Source of the DNA: Planctomycetota bacterium
Lineage (GTDB): Bacteria > Planctomycetota > Phycisphaerae > Phycisphaerales > UBA1924
Direction of reading: 5' to 3'
NCBI GenBank assembly: GCA_023432465.1
Contig: JAEYUO010000095.1
Span: 1 to 64,000 of the forward strand
DNA length: 64,000 nucleotides
The position numbers and the translations under genes are program-made. Below, piece by piece: positions 51,049 through 59,895 of this stretch; within the stretch, counting starts at the first letter, position 1; each line of letters opens with the position of its first letter. The notes under the pieces are model-generated. The model saw only the letters and a list, made by a program, of their open reading frames with translations. It had not been told where the DNA came from and did not search any database.

Positions 51049-51418
51049 TTACCCACTATTTGCCCCTTGATGACGCGCTGAAGACGCCGTAACTACCCAC
51101 TAGAAAACCAGATAAGCGGCACCATTCCTCCGACACCTAACGGCCAGGAGTCGGAAGCCGCATGACCCACACCAACCAACAGAGAGAGCCTGTCTTGCCC
51201 CGCTCTCGGGGGCCTCCGCGATGGTCGCGGCTACCGCAAGGTGCATGACCATCATCGTTGTCTAAGTCCATCATCAACTTCGCAACTGGCCGCGAAGCAG
51301 TGCCGTTCGGGTGTCGTCGTCAACGACGATTCCGCGAACCGCCGCTAAGCGGTCGGGCGCGATCCGTGCGCACTGATGGCGACACCCCAGGCGCTGCCTC
51401 CGGTCTCGGAGGCCCGTC
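51049..51418. other. Intergenic region before second early module
   Basis: No gene is supported. It holds a direct repeat TACCCACTA (51050-51058 and 51094-51102) and short hairpins near 51310-51350. The 3' end is the conserved Shine-Dalgarno hairpin. It probably contains the early promoter and the junction between island and phage DNA. Confidence 0.5.
51397..51412 (+). promoter_or_regulatory. Hairpin sequestering the Shine-Dalgarno, copy 2
   Basis: CCTCCG, four nucleotides and CGGAGG repeat the element at 2565-2580. GGAGG is in the 3' arm, 6 nt before the ATG at 51419. Conservation of the stem while the surrounding leader diverges supports a regulatory role. Confidence 0.6.
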
Positions 51419-52018
51419 ATGGGTAACCCCAACCAGATTGTTTCTGACCCCTTCACCGCCACCCTCATCCGCATCAAAGCCGCCCAGCTCTGCCGGCGCA
51501 CCGACTTCTCCTGGTCGGACCGCGACGACCTGACGCAGCAGATGCTGCTGTATCTGCTGGAGAAGGCCCATCTGTTCGATCCCGCCCGGGGGAACATCGA
51601 GGCGTTCGTCACGAACGCCATCGATTCTTGGGTGGCGATGGAGCTGCGATTCCGTGGCCGCCACAAGCGGCGCGGCGAGTACGAGGCGATCTCCCTTGAG
51701 GGGACGCTCGTCGAGTGCGACGGAGACGCCGCCCCGCTTCGCACGGTCCTCGGTCCTGCCGACCAGCAGCGCCGCCACCAGGCCGCCCCCGCTTGCCAGT
51801 TCGATACCGCCGAGACCGCTGAGGCCGTCGCGGCGGTCATGGCCACCCTCGACCCGAAGGACCGGGACCTGCTTCGGCTGGTCGCCGAGCACGGCAAGGC
51901 GGCGGCCGCGCGCGAGTGGTCGCGCCGGTCCGGCGCTGCGGTGAGCCGCCGGCAGATCCAGAACGCCCTCGAACGGTTCCGCGCCCGCTTCGAGGCGGCC
52001 GGGTTTGGGCCGGCCTGA
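51419..52018 (+). CDS. Phage sigma-70-like / early transcription regulator, copy 2
   Basis: The 199-aa homologue of the protein at 2585 keeps 'NQIVSDPFTATLIRIKAA', 'DDLTQQMLLYLLEKAHLFDPARGNIEAFVTN' and the final helix-turn-helix 'SRRSGAAVSRRQIQNALERF'. The region between them differs. The shared parts mark a region 2-like core and a region 4-like end. First gene of the second module. Confidence 0.6.
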   Translation: MGNPNQIVSDPFTATLIRIKAAQLCRRTDFSWSDRDDLTQQMLLYLLEKAHLFDPARGNIEAFVTNAIDSWVAMELRFRGRHKRRGEYEAISLEGTLVECDGDAAPLRTVLGPADQQRRHQAAPACQFDTAETAEAVAAVMATLDPKDRDLLRLVAEHGKAAAAREWSRRSGAAVSRRQIQNALERFRARFEAAGFGPA

Positions 52019-52104
52019 CCGCGCACCGGCGGCGGTGGCGGCATAGGTGACCCAAGAAGCGCCCCCCGACCACCGGTTCTCTCTCTTCCCTCCGGAGGCC
52101 CCGG

Positions 52105-52139
52105 CCCCTCGACCACGGTGTACGCCGCGGCTCGAGGGG
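52105..52139 (+). promoter_or_regulatory. Intercistronic hairpin, copy 2
   Basis: CCCCTCGA (52105-52112) pairs with TCGAGGGG (52132-52139) around a 19-nt spacer. It occupies the same place as the hairpin at 3218-3255 although the sequence differs, so the position rather than the sequence is conserved. Confidence 0.5.
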
Positions 52140-52186
52140 CTGGGTCTCACGGGCGGCGGTCGGTGCGCCCGTGAAAGGAGCTCCTG

Positions 52187-52507
52187 ATGTTGACCGATGT
52201 GTTTCGATTCCGATTCGCCTCCCCTGCCGCTCTGGCGGAGGCAGAGGCCACGCTGCACCTGTCGATCCTGGCCGCGGAGGGCCTCTTCGGTGAGGCCCGG
52301 ACCCGCACCGATGTGTCCTACCACGCCGATCCGCCCCGCGCTGCGCTGCTGGTCGATGGCGGCTCGCCCTGCGGGGCGGCCGTGGTCCGGATCTTCACGG
52401 CATTCCTGATCAAGGAGTTCGGGGCCGACGGGTTCGCAGTCCGGCGGATGCCCTGCGGTGGGCCCAGGAGCGGTCAGGCCCGCGCACCGCAGGGGGTGGC
52501 CGCCTGA
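52187..52507 (+). CDS. Conserved small phage early protein, copy 2
   Basis: A 106-aa homologue of the 98-aa protein at 3310, sharing 'TLHLSILAAEGLFGEARTRTDVSYHADPPRAALLV'-type sequence and a C-terminal basic tail. AAAGGAG lies 6 nt before the ATG. Its stop overlaps the nuclease start (TGATG). Unknown function. Confidence 0.65.
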   Translation: MLTDVFRFRFASPAALAEAEATLHLSILAAEGLFGEARTRTDVSYHADPPRAALLVDGGSPCGAAVVRIFTAFLIKEFGADGFAVRRMPCGGPRSGQARAPQGVAA

Positions 52508-53352
52508 TGAGCGCGATACCCCAGAACACAGACGACCTCCAATCTTGCCTCGCCCGCGTGCTCATCCGCGAGCCCGCCGAGGCCTACCACGCCCGTCGTG
52601 GCGATTGCCTGACCTCGCACCGGCTGGCGGAGTTCCGCTCGTGCCCGCTGCTGTTCCGGCGCAAGGAGATGGGGCTGATCCCGGATCGGGACAGCCACGC
52701 GTTCCTCGTCGGGCGGGCGGCGCACACGCTGATCCTCGAGGGCCGCGGGCGCTACGAGGCCGAGTACGCGGTCGGCGGGCCGATCAACGAGAAGACAGGC
52801 AAGCCGTACGGATCGAGCACGAAGGCGTTCGCCGAGTGGGCCGAGAAGCGCGGCAAGCCCGTGCTGGCCGACACCGACGCCGCGACGGTCGAGCAGATGG
52901 CCGCAAGCGTTCGCGAGCACCTGTTCGCCCGCGAGCTGCTGGCCGAGGGCGTCGCGGAAGGCGTCGTCCGCGGCCGGATGAACGGCGTGCTGTGCCAGGC
53001 CCGGTTTGACTGGATCAACCCCAAGGACGGTCGCGGGCTCGTTGATCTGAAGACCTGCGATTCGATCGATTCGTTCGAGTGGCACATCGACGCGTTCAAG
53101 TACCTGCACCAGCTCGCGTTCTACCGGGCGCTGCTCGCCGTCGTGAGCGGTGTCACGTTGCCCGTCCACATCATCGCGGTCGAGAAGCGCGAGCCGTTCC
53201 GCTGCGGCGTGTGGCAGATCGCGCCGCGGTGCCTTGATGCCGCCCAGGCCGAGAACGATCGCGCCATCGAAGAGCTCATCCGTTGCCGGGAGACCGGCCA
53301 GTGGCCCACGGGGTTCGAGTCCCTGCGGCTGTACGACCGCCTGCCCAACTGA
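52507..53352 (+). CDS. PD-(D/E)XK exonuclease (DUF3799/RecE-like)
   Basis: The 281-aa protein has a 'SCPLLFRRKEMG' start (Cys-type helix), 'FLVGRAAHTLILEG', then the catalytic 'ARFDWINPKDGRGLVDLKTC' with D and DxK, and 'HIDAFKYLHQLAFYRALL'. This is the RecE-like/PDDEXK exonuclease used in phage recombination, which resects ends for the annealing ATPase encoded next. The first early module has no copy, so recombination there may use a host nuclease. Confidence 0.8.
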   Translation: MSAIPQNTDDLQSCLARVLIREPAEAYHARRGDCLTSHRLAEFRSCPLLFRRKEMGLIPDRDSHAFLVGRAAHTLILEGRGRYEAEYAVGGPINEKTGKPYGSSTKAFAEWAEKRGKPVLADTDAATVEQMAASVREHLFARELLAEGVAEGVVRGRMNGVLCQARFDWINPKDGRGLVDLKTCDSIDSFEWHIDAFKYLHQLAFYRALLAVVSGVTLPVHIIAVEKREPFRCGVWQIAPRCLDAAQAENDRAIEELIRCRETGQWPTGFESLRLYDRLPN

Positions 53353-53414
53353 CCGTCGCACCAGGACACCCAGTCCTGAACCCGCACCACCAACCGCAAG
53401 GAGACCCATCGATC

Positions 53415-54227
53415 ATGTCCGCACTCGCACACATCCAGAAGGGCCGCACGCTGATGCCGCGTCGCGTGATGCTCTACGGCGTCCACGGCGTCGGCAAGTC
53501 CACCTTCGGCGCGATGGCCGAGACACCCGTCTTCATCACGACCGAAGAGGGCACCAACGACATCGACTGCGACCGCTTCCCTCTCGCGACCAAGTACACC
53601 GACGTGCTCGGGGCGCTGTCGGCGCTTTACAGCGATGAGCACGGTTACCAGACGGTGGTCATCGACAGCCTCGACTGGCTCGAGCGGCTGATCTGGGCCG
53701 AGGTCTGCGCGAAGCGCGGCGTCGAGACGATCGAGGACATCGGCTACGCCAAGGGCTACATCTTCGCGCTCACCCAATGGCGCGAGGTCCTGGCGGGGCT
53801 CGACGCGCTGCGGACCGAGCGCGGGATGCAGGTCGTCCTGATCGCGCACGCCGCGATCGAGAAGTTCGCCAACCCGGAAACCGACACCTATGACCGCTAC
53901 GTGCCCCGCCTGCAGAAGCAGGCCTCGGCGCTGATCCAGGAGTGGTGCGACGAGGTGCTCTTCGCCACCTACCGCGTCCACACGAAGACCCAGAGCGAGG
54001 GCTTCGACCGCAAGCGCACGCAGGGCATCGGCACGGGCGAGCGGATCCTCCGCACGACCGAGCGGCCCGCCCATGTCGCCAAGAACCGCCTGAACCTGCC
54101 CGACGAGCTGCCGCTGGATTACCGCGTGTTCGCGGCGATCGCGCGCGGCGAGGGCGATGCCGGCGCAGGCATCGAGAACGCCAACCAGAACGAGACCAAC
54201 CAGACCACCCAAGAGCAAGGAGCCTGA
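53415..54227 (+). CDS. RecA/Sak4-like annealing ATPase, copy 2
   Basis: The 270-aa homologue of the ATPase at 3705 has Walker A GVHGVGKST (22-30), 'VVIDSLDWLERLIW' and 'LIAHAAIEKFANPETDTYDRY'. A Gln/Asn/Glu-rich tail replaces the Pro/Ala tail of copy 1. Works with the exonuclease upstream and DUF669 protein downstream. Confidence 0.75.
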   Translation: MSALAHIQKGRTLMPRRVMLYGVHGVGKSTFGAMAETPVFITTEEGTNDIDCDRFPLATKYTDVLGALSALYSDEHGYQTVVIDSLDWLERLIWAEVCAKRGVETIEDIGYAKGYIFALTQWREVLAGLDALRTERGMQVVLIAHAAIEKFANPETDTYDRYVPRLQKQASALIQEWCDEVLFATYRVHTKTQSEGFDRKRTQGIGTGERILRTTERPAHVAKNRLNLPDELPLDYRVFAAIARGEGDAGAGIENANQNETNQTTQEQGA

Positions 54228-54230
54228 CCC

Positions 54231-54692
54231 ATGGCAGACCTGAACGGATTCGACGCTGGCCAAGTGGAGCCCAATGCCGGCTTCGACCCCATCCCCGCCG
54301 GCAAGTATGTGGCCGCCATCACGGCCAGCGCCATGAAGCCGACCAAGAACGGCAAGGGCGAGTACCTGGAACTCGAGATGGAGGTGCTGGAGGGGCCGTT
54401 CAAGGGCCGCAAGCTCTGGGACCGCCTGACCCTCAAGCACCCCAACACGCAGACGGTCGAGATCGCCAAGGGCACGCTGTCGGCGATCTGCCGGGCGGTG
54501 AACGTGCTGCGGCCCCGCGACTCGGTCGAACTGCACAACCTGCCGGTGGTGGTCAGCGTCGCGATCAAGACTCGCGAGGACAACGGCAAGCCGACCAACA
54601 CCATCAAGGGCTACGCCAAGCGGGACACCGGCGTCGCGCCGCAGCGCCCGATGGCGGCCGCCTCGGGAGGGACGCCGCCGTGGAAGCGCTGA
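54231..54692 (+). CDS. DUF669 family ssDNA-binding protein, copy 2
   Basis: The 153-aa homologue keeps 'NGFDAGQVEPN.GFDPIPAGKY', 'KPTKNGKGEYLELEM', 'LWDRLTL' and the PPWKR tail. It starts 3 bp after the ATPase gene. See the entry at 4589 for the family role. Confidence 0.8.
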   Translation: MADLNGFDAGQVEPNAGFDPIPAGKYVAAITASAMKPTKNGKGEYLELEMEVLEGPFKGRKLWDRLTLKHPNTQTVEIAKGTLSAICRAVNVLRPRDSVELHNLPVVVSVAIKTREDNGKPTNTIKGYAKRDTGVAPQRPMAAASGGTPPWKR

Positions 54693-55087
54693 CCGCCGCG
54701 GCGGCGGACGACGGCGCGTTCGTCGTCGAGCTGCCGTACCCGCCCAGCGTGAACCACTACTGGCGTCGCGTCGGCGATCGGACGCTGATCAGCCGCGAGG
54801 GACGGAAGTTCCGCAAGCGGGTCTGCGCCCGGCTCGAGCGGCGAACGGAAGAGCCCATGTCGGGCCGGGTGGCGGTGCATGTCACCGCCCACCCGCCCGA
54901 CCGGCGGCGGCGCGACCTGGACAACGCGATGAAGGCCCTGCTCGACGCCCTCGGGCATGGCGGGGTGTACGAGGACGACGGCCAGATCGATCGGCTCGAG
55001 ATCGAGCGCGGAACGGTCGTGCCCGGGGGCAAGGTGGTCGTGCGCGTAAGCGTGCTACCGGGAGAGCGTGATGATGATCGACGGTAG
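54680..55087 (+). CDS. rusA: RusA-family Holliday junction resolvase, copy 2
   Basis: The 135-aa protein starts at GTG inside the end of the DUF669 gene. It shows 'ELPYPPSVNHYWRRVGDRTLISREG', RRRDLDN and 'YEDDGQIDRLEIERG', with the catalytic aspartates of RusA. It supports the upstream start chosen for the copy at 5047. Confidence 0.8.
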   Translation: MEALTAAAADDGAFVVELPYPPSVNHYWRRVGDRTLISREGRKFRKRVCARLERRTEEPMSGRVAVHVTAHPPDRRRRDLDNAMKALLDALGHGGVYEDDGQIDRLEIERGTVVPGGKVVVRVSVLPGERDDDRR

Positions 55088-55097
55088 GAAATTGGAC

Positions 55098-55475
55098 CTA
55101 TGGCTTAGAGGCCCGAAGCCGGGCGGCGATTTCATCCGCGGTTGGCAACCCGCCGGGGTACATGCGGCAACCCATGCTCGGCGAAATCGGCTTGGGCATC
55201 CCGAAGATGTCGTTTCCTCCGACAAGAGCGGTCGGGGTCGCATAGCCGCGGCGAAGGTCGTCCTCGGCCAGCGATTCTTGATCGATGTAGACCACCTGGA
55301 ATCCGCCGACGGCCTCGGCAGCAGCCTCGACGCGCTCGGTGAACGGCGGCGTGTTGGGACATCCAGCAAAGCCGAGTACCTCGATCTTCACAGCGCCTCC
55401 GGGATCTGGAGCGGCGGCCTGCTGGCATCCCACAAGGGCGAAGACGAGACAGAGGCCGGCAAGGGTGCGTCGCAT
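55098..55475 (-). CDS. Thioredoxin-like lipoprotein cargo gene
   Basis: The 125-aa protein has a lipoprotein signal (MRRTLAGLCLVFALVGCQQ, Cys at about 17) and a mature thioredoxin-like part: 'VKIEVLGFAGCPNTPPFTER', 'GFQVVYIDQESL', 'GYATPTALVGGNDIFGM' and 'GCRMYPGGLPTADEIAARL'. The active-site-like motif is GCPNTPP without CxxC. It is inserted in reverse between rusA and the helicase, where copy 1 has none. Similar proteins occur with mercury/metal resistance. It looks like a moron gene acquired by the phage. Confidence 0.65.
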   Translation of the reverse strand: MRRTLAGLCLVFALVGCQQAAAPDPGGAVKIEVLGFAGCPNTPPFTERVEAAAEAVGGFQVVYIDQESLAEDDLRRGYATPTALVGGNDIFGMPKPISPSMGCRMYPGGLPTADEIAARLRASKP

Positions 55476-55513
55476 GGTCACATCGTAACGCCGCCCGGGC
55501 CGGGGGTATTCCA

Positions 55514-57226
55514 ATGAGCCAACTCAGGCCCTACCAACGCGATGCGGTCGATGCGGTGTGGAACCACATCGCCACCAGCGATACGAACCCAGCCGTCGTG
55601 CTTCCGACCGGCTCGGGCAAGACCCACGTCATCGCCGAGCTGTGCCGCGACGCGGTCCAGAAGTGGAACGGGCGGGTGATCGTGGTCGCCCACGTGAAGG
55701 AGCTGATCGAGCAGGCGGCGGGCAAGCTGCAGGCCGTTGCGCCGGACCTGCCGGTGGGCGTGTTCAGCGCCGGGCTCGGTCGGCGGGATCTCGGGTACGC
55801 CGTGACGATCGCGGGCATCCAGTCGGTCTACCAGCGGGCGCACGATCTCGGTCCGCTCGACCTGGTCATCGTCGACGAGGCGCATCTGATCCCCCCGGAC
55901 GGCGAGGGCATGTACCGCCGCTTCCTGGCCGACGCGCGGGACCTGTGCGACCACCAGCGCGTCATCGGTCTGACGGCGACGCCGTACCGCATGAAGACCG
56001 GCACGATCTGCGGCCCCGAGTCGGTGCTGCACGAGGTGTGCTTCGAGGCCGGTGTGCGGGAGCTTATCGTGCAGGGCTACCTGTGCCCGCTCAAGAGCCG
56101 GGCCGGGAAGGCGGTCGCCGACACCAGCGACATCCATGTGCGGGGTGGCGAGTTCGTCGCAGGCGAGCTCGAGGACCGCATGGACGAGGATGGACTGGTC
56201 GAGGCGGCCTGCGCCGAGGTCGTCCTCTCGACGGCCGACCGGCGCAGCGTGCTGCTGTTCTGCTCGGGCGTCCGGCACGGCGAGCACGTGGTGCGGGTGC
56301 TGCGCGAGAAGCACCGCGTCGAGTGCGGGTTCGTCGAGGGAGGAACACCAGCCAAGGAGCGCGACGCGCTGATCGCCCGCTTCAAGTCCGGCGACTTGAA
56401 ATACCTGGCGAACGTGAACGTGCTGACGACGGGCTTCGACGCCCCGAATGTCGATTGCGTGGCGATGCTGCGCCCGACGATGAGCCCCGGGCTCTACTAC
56501 CAGATGGTCGGGCGGGGCTTCCGCTTGGCCGAGGGGAAGACCGAGTGCCTCGTGCTGGACTTCGGCGGCAACGTGCTTCGGCACGGCCCGGTGGACGCGA
56601 TCCGTCTGGCGGACACCAAGGACGCCTCGGGTGCCCCCCCCGACGCCCCCGCCAAGCAGTGCCCCGAGTGCGATGCGCTGATCCACGCGGCGTATGCCGT
56701 CTGCCCCGAGTGCGGGCACAAGTTCCCGCCGCGGCAGGTCAAGCACGCGGCGATCGCCTCGGACGAAGAGGTCGTCACCGGCTCGGAAGGCCCGGCACGG
56801 CGCGACGAGCGCGTCATCGAGGTCGCGTACTACGTCCACCACAAGCGCAACGACCCGCTGGCCAAGCCGACGATGCGCGTCGAGTACCGCATCGGCTTCA
56901 ACCGCTGGGCCCGCGAGTGGATCTGCCTGGAGCACCCCGAGGGCGGATACGCACGCAAGAAGGCCGAGCAGTGGTGGCGAGAGCGGTCCAATGACCCGCC
57001 CCCGTCTTCGGTCGAGGAGGCCGTCGAGTGGGCGAACGCGGGCGCGGTGGCCCGGACCGAGCGCATCACGCTGGAGAAGAAGCCCGGCGACGAATGGGAG
57101 CGGATCGTCGGCTACGCGCTTGGCGACAAGCCGCCGCGTCTCGAGGATCCGGACAACCTGCCTGACCTTGGGCCTGAACACGCCCTCGCGGCGTACGGTT
57201 ACAGCGACGACGAGGTGCCGTTCTGA
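55514..57226 (+). CDS. Superfamily 2 DEAH-box helicase with zinc ribbon, copy 2
   Basis: The 570-aa homologue of 5415 keeps PTGSGKT (31-37), VDEAHLI, GLTATPYRM, TTGFDAP, QMVGRGFR and the C-terminal 'CPECDALI...CPECGHKFP' ribbon. Identity is high along the whole length. The ATG follows the inverted cargo gene by about 40 bp. Confidence 0.85.
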   Translation: MSQLRPYQRDAVDAVWNHIATSDTNPAVVLPTGSGKTHVIAELCRDAVQKWNGRVIVVAHVKELIEQAAGKLQAVAPDLPVGVFSAGLGRRDLGYAVTIAGIQSVYQRAHDLGPLDLVIVDEAHLIPPDGEGMYRRFLADARDLCDHQRVIGLTATPYRMKTGTICGPESVLHEVCFEAGVRELIVQGYLCPLKSRAGKAVADTSDIHVRGGEFVAGELEDRMDEDGLVEAACAEVVLSTADRRSVLLFCSGVRHGEHVVRVLREKHRVECGFVEGGTPAKERDALIARFKSGDLKYLANVNVLTTGFDAPNVDCVAMLRPTMSPGLYYQMVGRGFRLAEGKTECLVLDFGGNVLRHGPVDAIRLADTKDASGAPPDAPAKQCPECDALIHAAYAVCPECGHKFPPRQVKHAAIASDEEVVTGSEGPARRDERVIEVAYYVHHKRNDPLAKPTMRVEYRIGFNRWAREWICLEHPEGGYARKKAEQWWRERSNDPPPSSVEEAVEWANAGAVARTERITLEKKPGDEWERIVGYALGDKPPRLEDPDNLPDLGPEHALAAYGYSDDEVPF

Positions 57227-59391
57227 TGCAGGACGCGCCGCACCCATCTGATTCGCCCCATCGCAACGGCACGCTCGCTTCGCACGCGTCGGCCTGCGTG
57301 GCCGCGGGGCTCTGCGCCCTGCCCGCGATCCGCCGCGGCGAGGAGAAGCGCGTCGCCCTGTCCTCGTGGAAACCGTACCAGACGCGGCTGCCGTCTGGGG
57401 ACGAGCTCGGTTCGTGGTTCAACCCCGATTCGTCGCCCAGTGCGATGTGCCTCGTGTGCGGCTCGGTCTCGGGCCACCTGGAGATGATCGACTTCGACAA
57501 CTGGGACGGCGGCGGCGGTGAGGCCTTTGAGGCGTGGCGCGAGGCCGTCGAGGCGGCAGCGCCGGGGCTGCTGGAGCGGCTGGTCATCGAGACGACGCCG
57601 TCGGGCGGAAGGCACGTGGTCTACCGCTGCGAGACGCCCGTCTCGGGCAACACTAAGCTCGCCCAGCGCCGGATCGATGTCGACACCGACGAGCCGGTCG
57701 TCGTGGGCAGCAAGGAGTACGCACCGAGGCGCGATGCGTCGGGCGCGTGGGTCGTCACGGTGACCATCATCGAGACCCGGGGCGAGGGCGGGCTGTTCCT
57801 CTGCGACCCGTCGCCGGGCTACGAGGTCGTCCAGGGCGATCTGTGCGAGCCGCCCCTGATCACCGCCGACGAGCGGGATGTGCTGCTCGGATGCGCGTGG
57901 GCGCTGAACGAAACGCCCCAGCCAGTCGTCGACGGCGCTGTTGCGTCCTCCAACTCTTCGGCATTCCCGAATAGTTGCCTCTCCCGACCCGGCGACGACT
58001 TCAACGACCGGGGCGACCCGCGCGAGGTCCTGCTCCAGCACGGCTGGACGCTCGTTCGCTCCGGGGAGAACGAGCACTGGCGTCGGCCCGGCAAGTCGGC
58101 GGGCACGAGCGCGACGCTCAAGGACCGCGTCTTCTACGTCTTCAGCACCAACGCCGCGCCGTTCGAGGCGCACAAGGGCTACTCGCCGTTCGCCGTCTAC
58201 GCGCTGCTCGAGCACCACGGCGACTTCGCGGCCGCGGCGTCGGCGCTCGCGACCGAGGGCTACGGCTCGCGCGAGCACACGACCGGCGTCGACCTCTCGG
58301 CGTTCATGACCGACACGCCGCCATCGACCGGGCCGCTCGAGCCCTGCCCCGTGCCGGTGGGCGAGCTCATCGCGGCGTACCCGCAGCTGCGCGAGCCCGT
58401 GATCCACGGCCTGCTCCGTGCCGGCGAGACCATGAACGTCATCGCCAGCCCCAAGACCGGCAAGAGCTGGCTCACGCTCGACCTGGCGATCGCCGTCGCC
58501 ACCGGTCGGCCGTGGCTTGGGCGCTACCAGACCGAGGCCGGGCCGGTCCTGATTATCGACAACGAGCTGCACCGCGAGACCAGCGCCCACCGCCTGCCCA
58601 AGGTCGCGCAGGCCCGGGGCGTGGCGATGCGCGAGATCGCCGAGCGGATCTTCGTGGACAACCTGCGCGGGCGGCTGCAGGACATCTTCACGCTCGCGCC
58701 GTACTTCGAGGCCCTCGAGCCAGGGCGGTTCAAGGTCATCGTGCTCGACGCCTTCTACCGCTTCATGCCCGCCGGCGGCGACGAGAACGACAACGGCACG
58801 ATGGCCAACATCTACAACCGGATCGACGCCTTCGCGGACCGTCTCGGCTGCTGCTTCGTGCTCATCCACCACTCGACCAAGGGCAGCCAGAGCGGCAAGA
58901 GCGTGACCGACGTCGGGGCCGGGGCGGGCGCACAGTCCCGGGCCACCGACACGCACCTCGTCCTGCGGCCGCACGAGGAGGACGGCGTGGTCGTGCTCGA
59001 CGCGGCCGTGCGGTCTTGGCCGCCCATCGATCCGACCTGCCTGCGCTGGGACTTCCCGGTGTGGTCGGTCGACGACACGCTCGACCCGGCGTCGCTCAAG
59101 AACGAGCGGCCGGGCAAGAAGAAGGACGCCTCGCCCAAGGCGGACAAGCCCGCGGAGCCCTCGTGGGGCGTGGAGCGGTTCGTGGCGGAGTTCATCTCCG
59201 ATGAGCCGCTGTCCCTGGCCGAGCTCCGTGAGCTTGTGAAGCCGGTCAAGGACCTGCCCATGCGACGGGCCGAGGACCTCCTCAGCATCGCCGAATCTCG
59301 CCAACTCATCGAGCGCCGCAAGCTGCCCGGACGAGGCGGGCCGGTTGGTTTCGTGCTGCCGGGATCCGAGCCAGAAGGAGGCGCATCGTGA
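57226..59391 (+). CDS. Primase-polymerase / RepA-like AAA helicase
   Basis: The 721-aa protein pairs a primase-polymerase N-terminus (acidic DFDN at 89-92, GGRH at 127-130) with a RecA-fold RepA-like hexameric helicase: Walker A SPKTGKS (408-414), 'LIIDNELHRETSAHRLP', 'VIVLDAFYRFMP' and 'LIHHSTKG'. A winged-helix tail ends it. It starts by ATGA overlap with the helicase. In this slot the first module uses a DUF3987 half instead, so the replication helicase was exchanged. Confidence 0.75.
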   Translation: MQDAPHPSDSPHRNGTLASHASACVAAGLCALPAIRRGEEKRVALSSWKPYQTRLPSGDELGSWFNPDSSPSAMCLVCGSVSGHLEMIDFDNWDGGGGEAFEAWREAVEAAAPGLLERLVIETTPSGGRHVVYRCETPVSGNTKLAQRRIDVDTDEPVVVGSKEYAPRRDASGAWVVTVTIIETRGEGGLFLCDPSPGYEVVQGDLCEPPLITADERDVLLGCAWALNETPQPVVDGAVASSNSSAFPNSCLSRPGDDFNDRGDPREVLLQHGWTLVRSGENEHWRRPGKSAGTSATLKDRVFYVFSTNAAPFEAHKGYSPFAVYALLEHHGDFAAAASALATEGYGSREHTTGVDLSAFMTDTPPSTGPLEPCPVPVGELIAAYPQLREPVIHGLLRAGETMNVIASPKTGKSWLTLDLAIAVATGRPWLGRYQTEAGPVLIIDNELHRETSAHRLPKVAQARGVAMREIAERIFVDNLRGRLQDIFTLAPYFEALEPGRFKVIVLDAFYRFMPAGGDENDNGTMANIYNRIDAFADRLGCCFVLIHHSTKGSQSGKSVTDVGAGAGAQSRATDTHLVLRPHEEDGVVVLDAAVRSWPPIDPTCLRWDFPVWSVDDTLDPASLKNERPGKKKDASPKADKPAEPSWGVERFVAEFISDEPLSLAELRELVKPVKDLPMRRAEDLLSIAESRQLIERRKLPGRGGPVGFVLPGSEPEGGAS

Positions 59392-59606
59392 GCCTCTCCG
59401 GATGCCGTCGAACCAACCAACTGCGCGCAAACCCGGTGCTTCTGTGCGCGCGGTTAGTTCGCTCGGGAAGCGCGAACCTCGCGCCCCCCGGCGATCCGGT
59501 GCGCGAGGTTCGGCACCCCCCAGGGGCCCAAATGGCCCTAAAAAAAAACCCGCCCCCACCCCCCCATACCCCCCCGGAGTGCGTGCGGCCAGTTGGCCGC
59601 CGCACC

Positions 59607-59636
59607 CGAACCAACCGCGCGCGCTTGGTTGGTTCG
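59607..59636. repeat. Perfect inverted repeat CGAACCAACC / GGTTGGTTCG
   Basis: The 10-bp arms flank a 10-bp GC-rich spacer. The same word family (GAACCAACC) also occurs at about 59408, and GCGAGGTTCG-like words follow. Such arrays are typical of origin or operator sites, but no counterpart is seen in copy 1. Confidence 0.55.
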
Positions 59637-59805
59637 TGCGCGAGGTTCGAGGTTCGCGCGGTTGAGGCAGGGCGCGATCCGCGTCGTTGGCCCGTGTGGC
59701 GGCGAGACGTGGATGGCCCGACGGGCCAACTCTGCGGCCCGAACGCGACACGGCGAGACGTGGGCCACCTGGGCGGGACGTGGGCGCGCGGGGGCGGGTC
59801 GGCGC

Positions 59806-59895
59806 GGACGGCATAGGTACTTCCGAGGGGGGATGGCCAGCCGACGCCCGCGGGAACAGCCGCAATCCCCGACTGAGTTTGTTTCGCCTGTCCGG
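59806..59895 (+). other. Conserved element upstream of ParB-methyltransferase, copy 2
   Basis: Repeats the blocks of the element at 9955-10045 (TAGGTACTTCC, GCCCGCGGGAACAGCCGC, GAGTTTGTTTCG) with the same spacing. The distance to the methyltransferase start is also similar (about 190 versus 260 bp). Confidence 0.5.

Noticed and set aside
59521..59550. Rho-independent terminator at the A9 run
   Set aside because: The GGGCC/GGCCC stem is followed by A rather than T on the plus strand, and on the minus strand the T-run precedes the stem.
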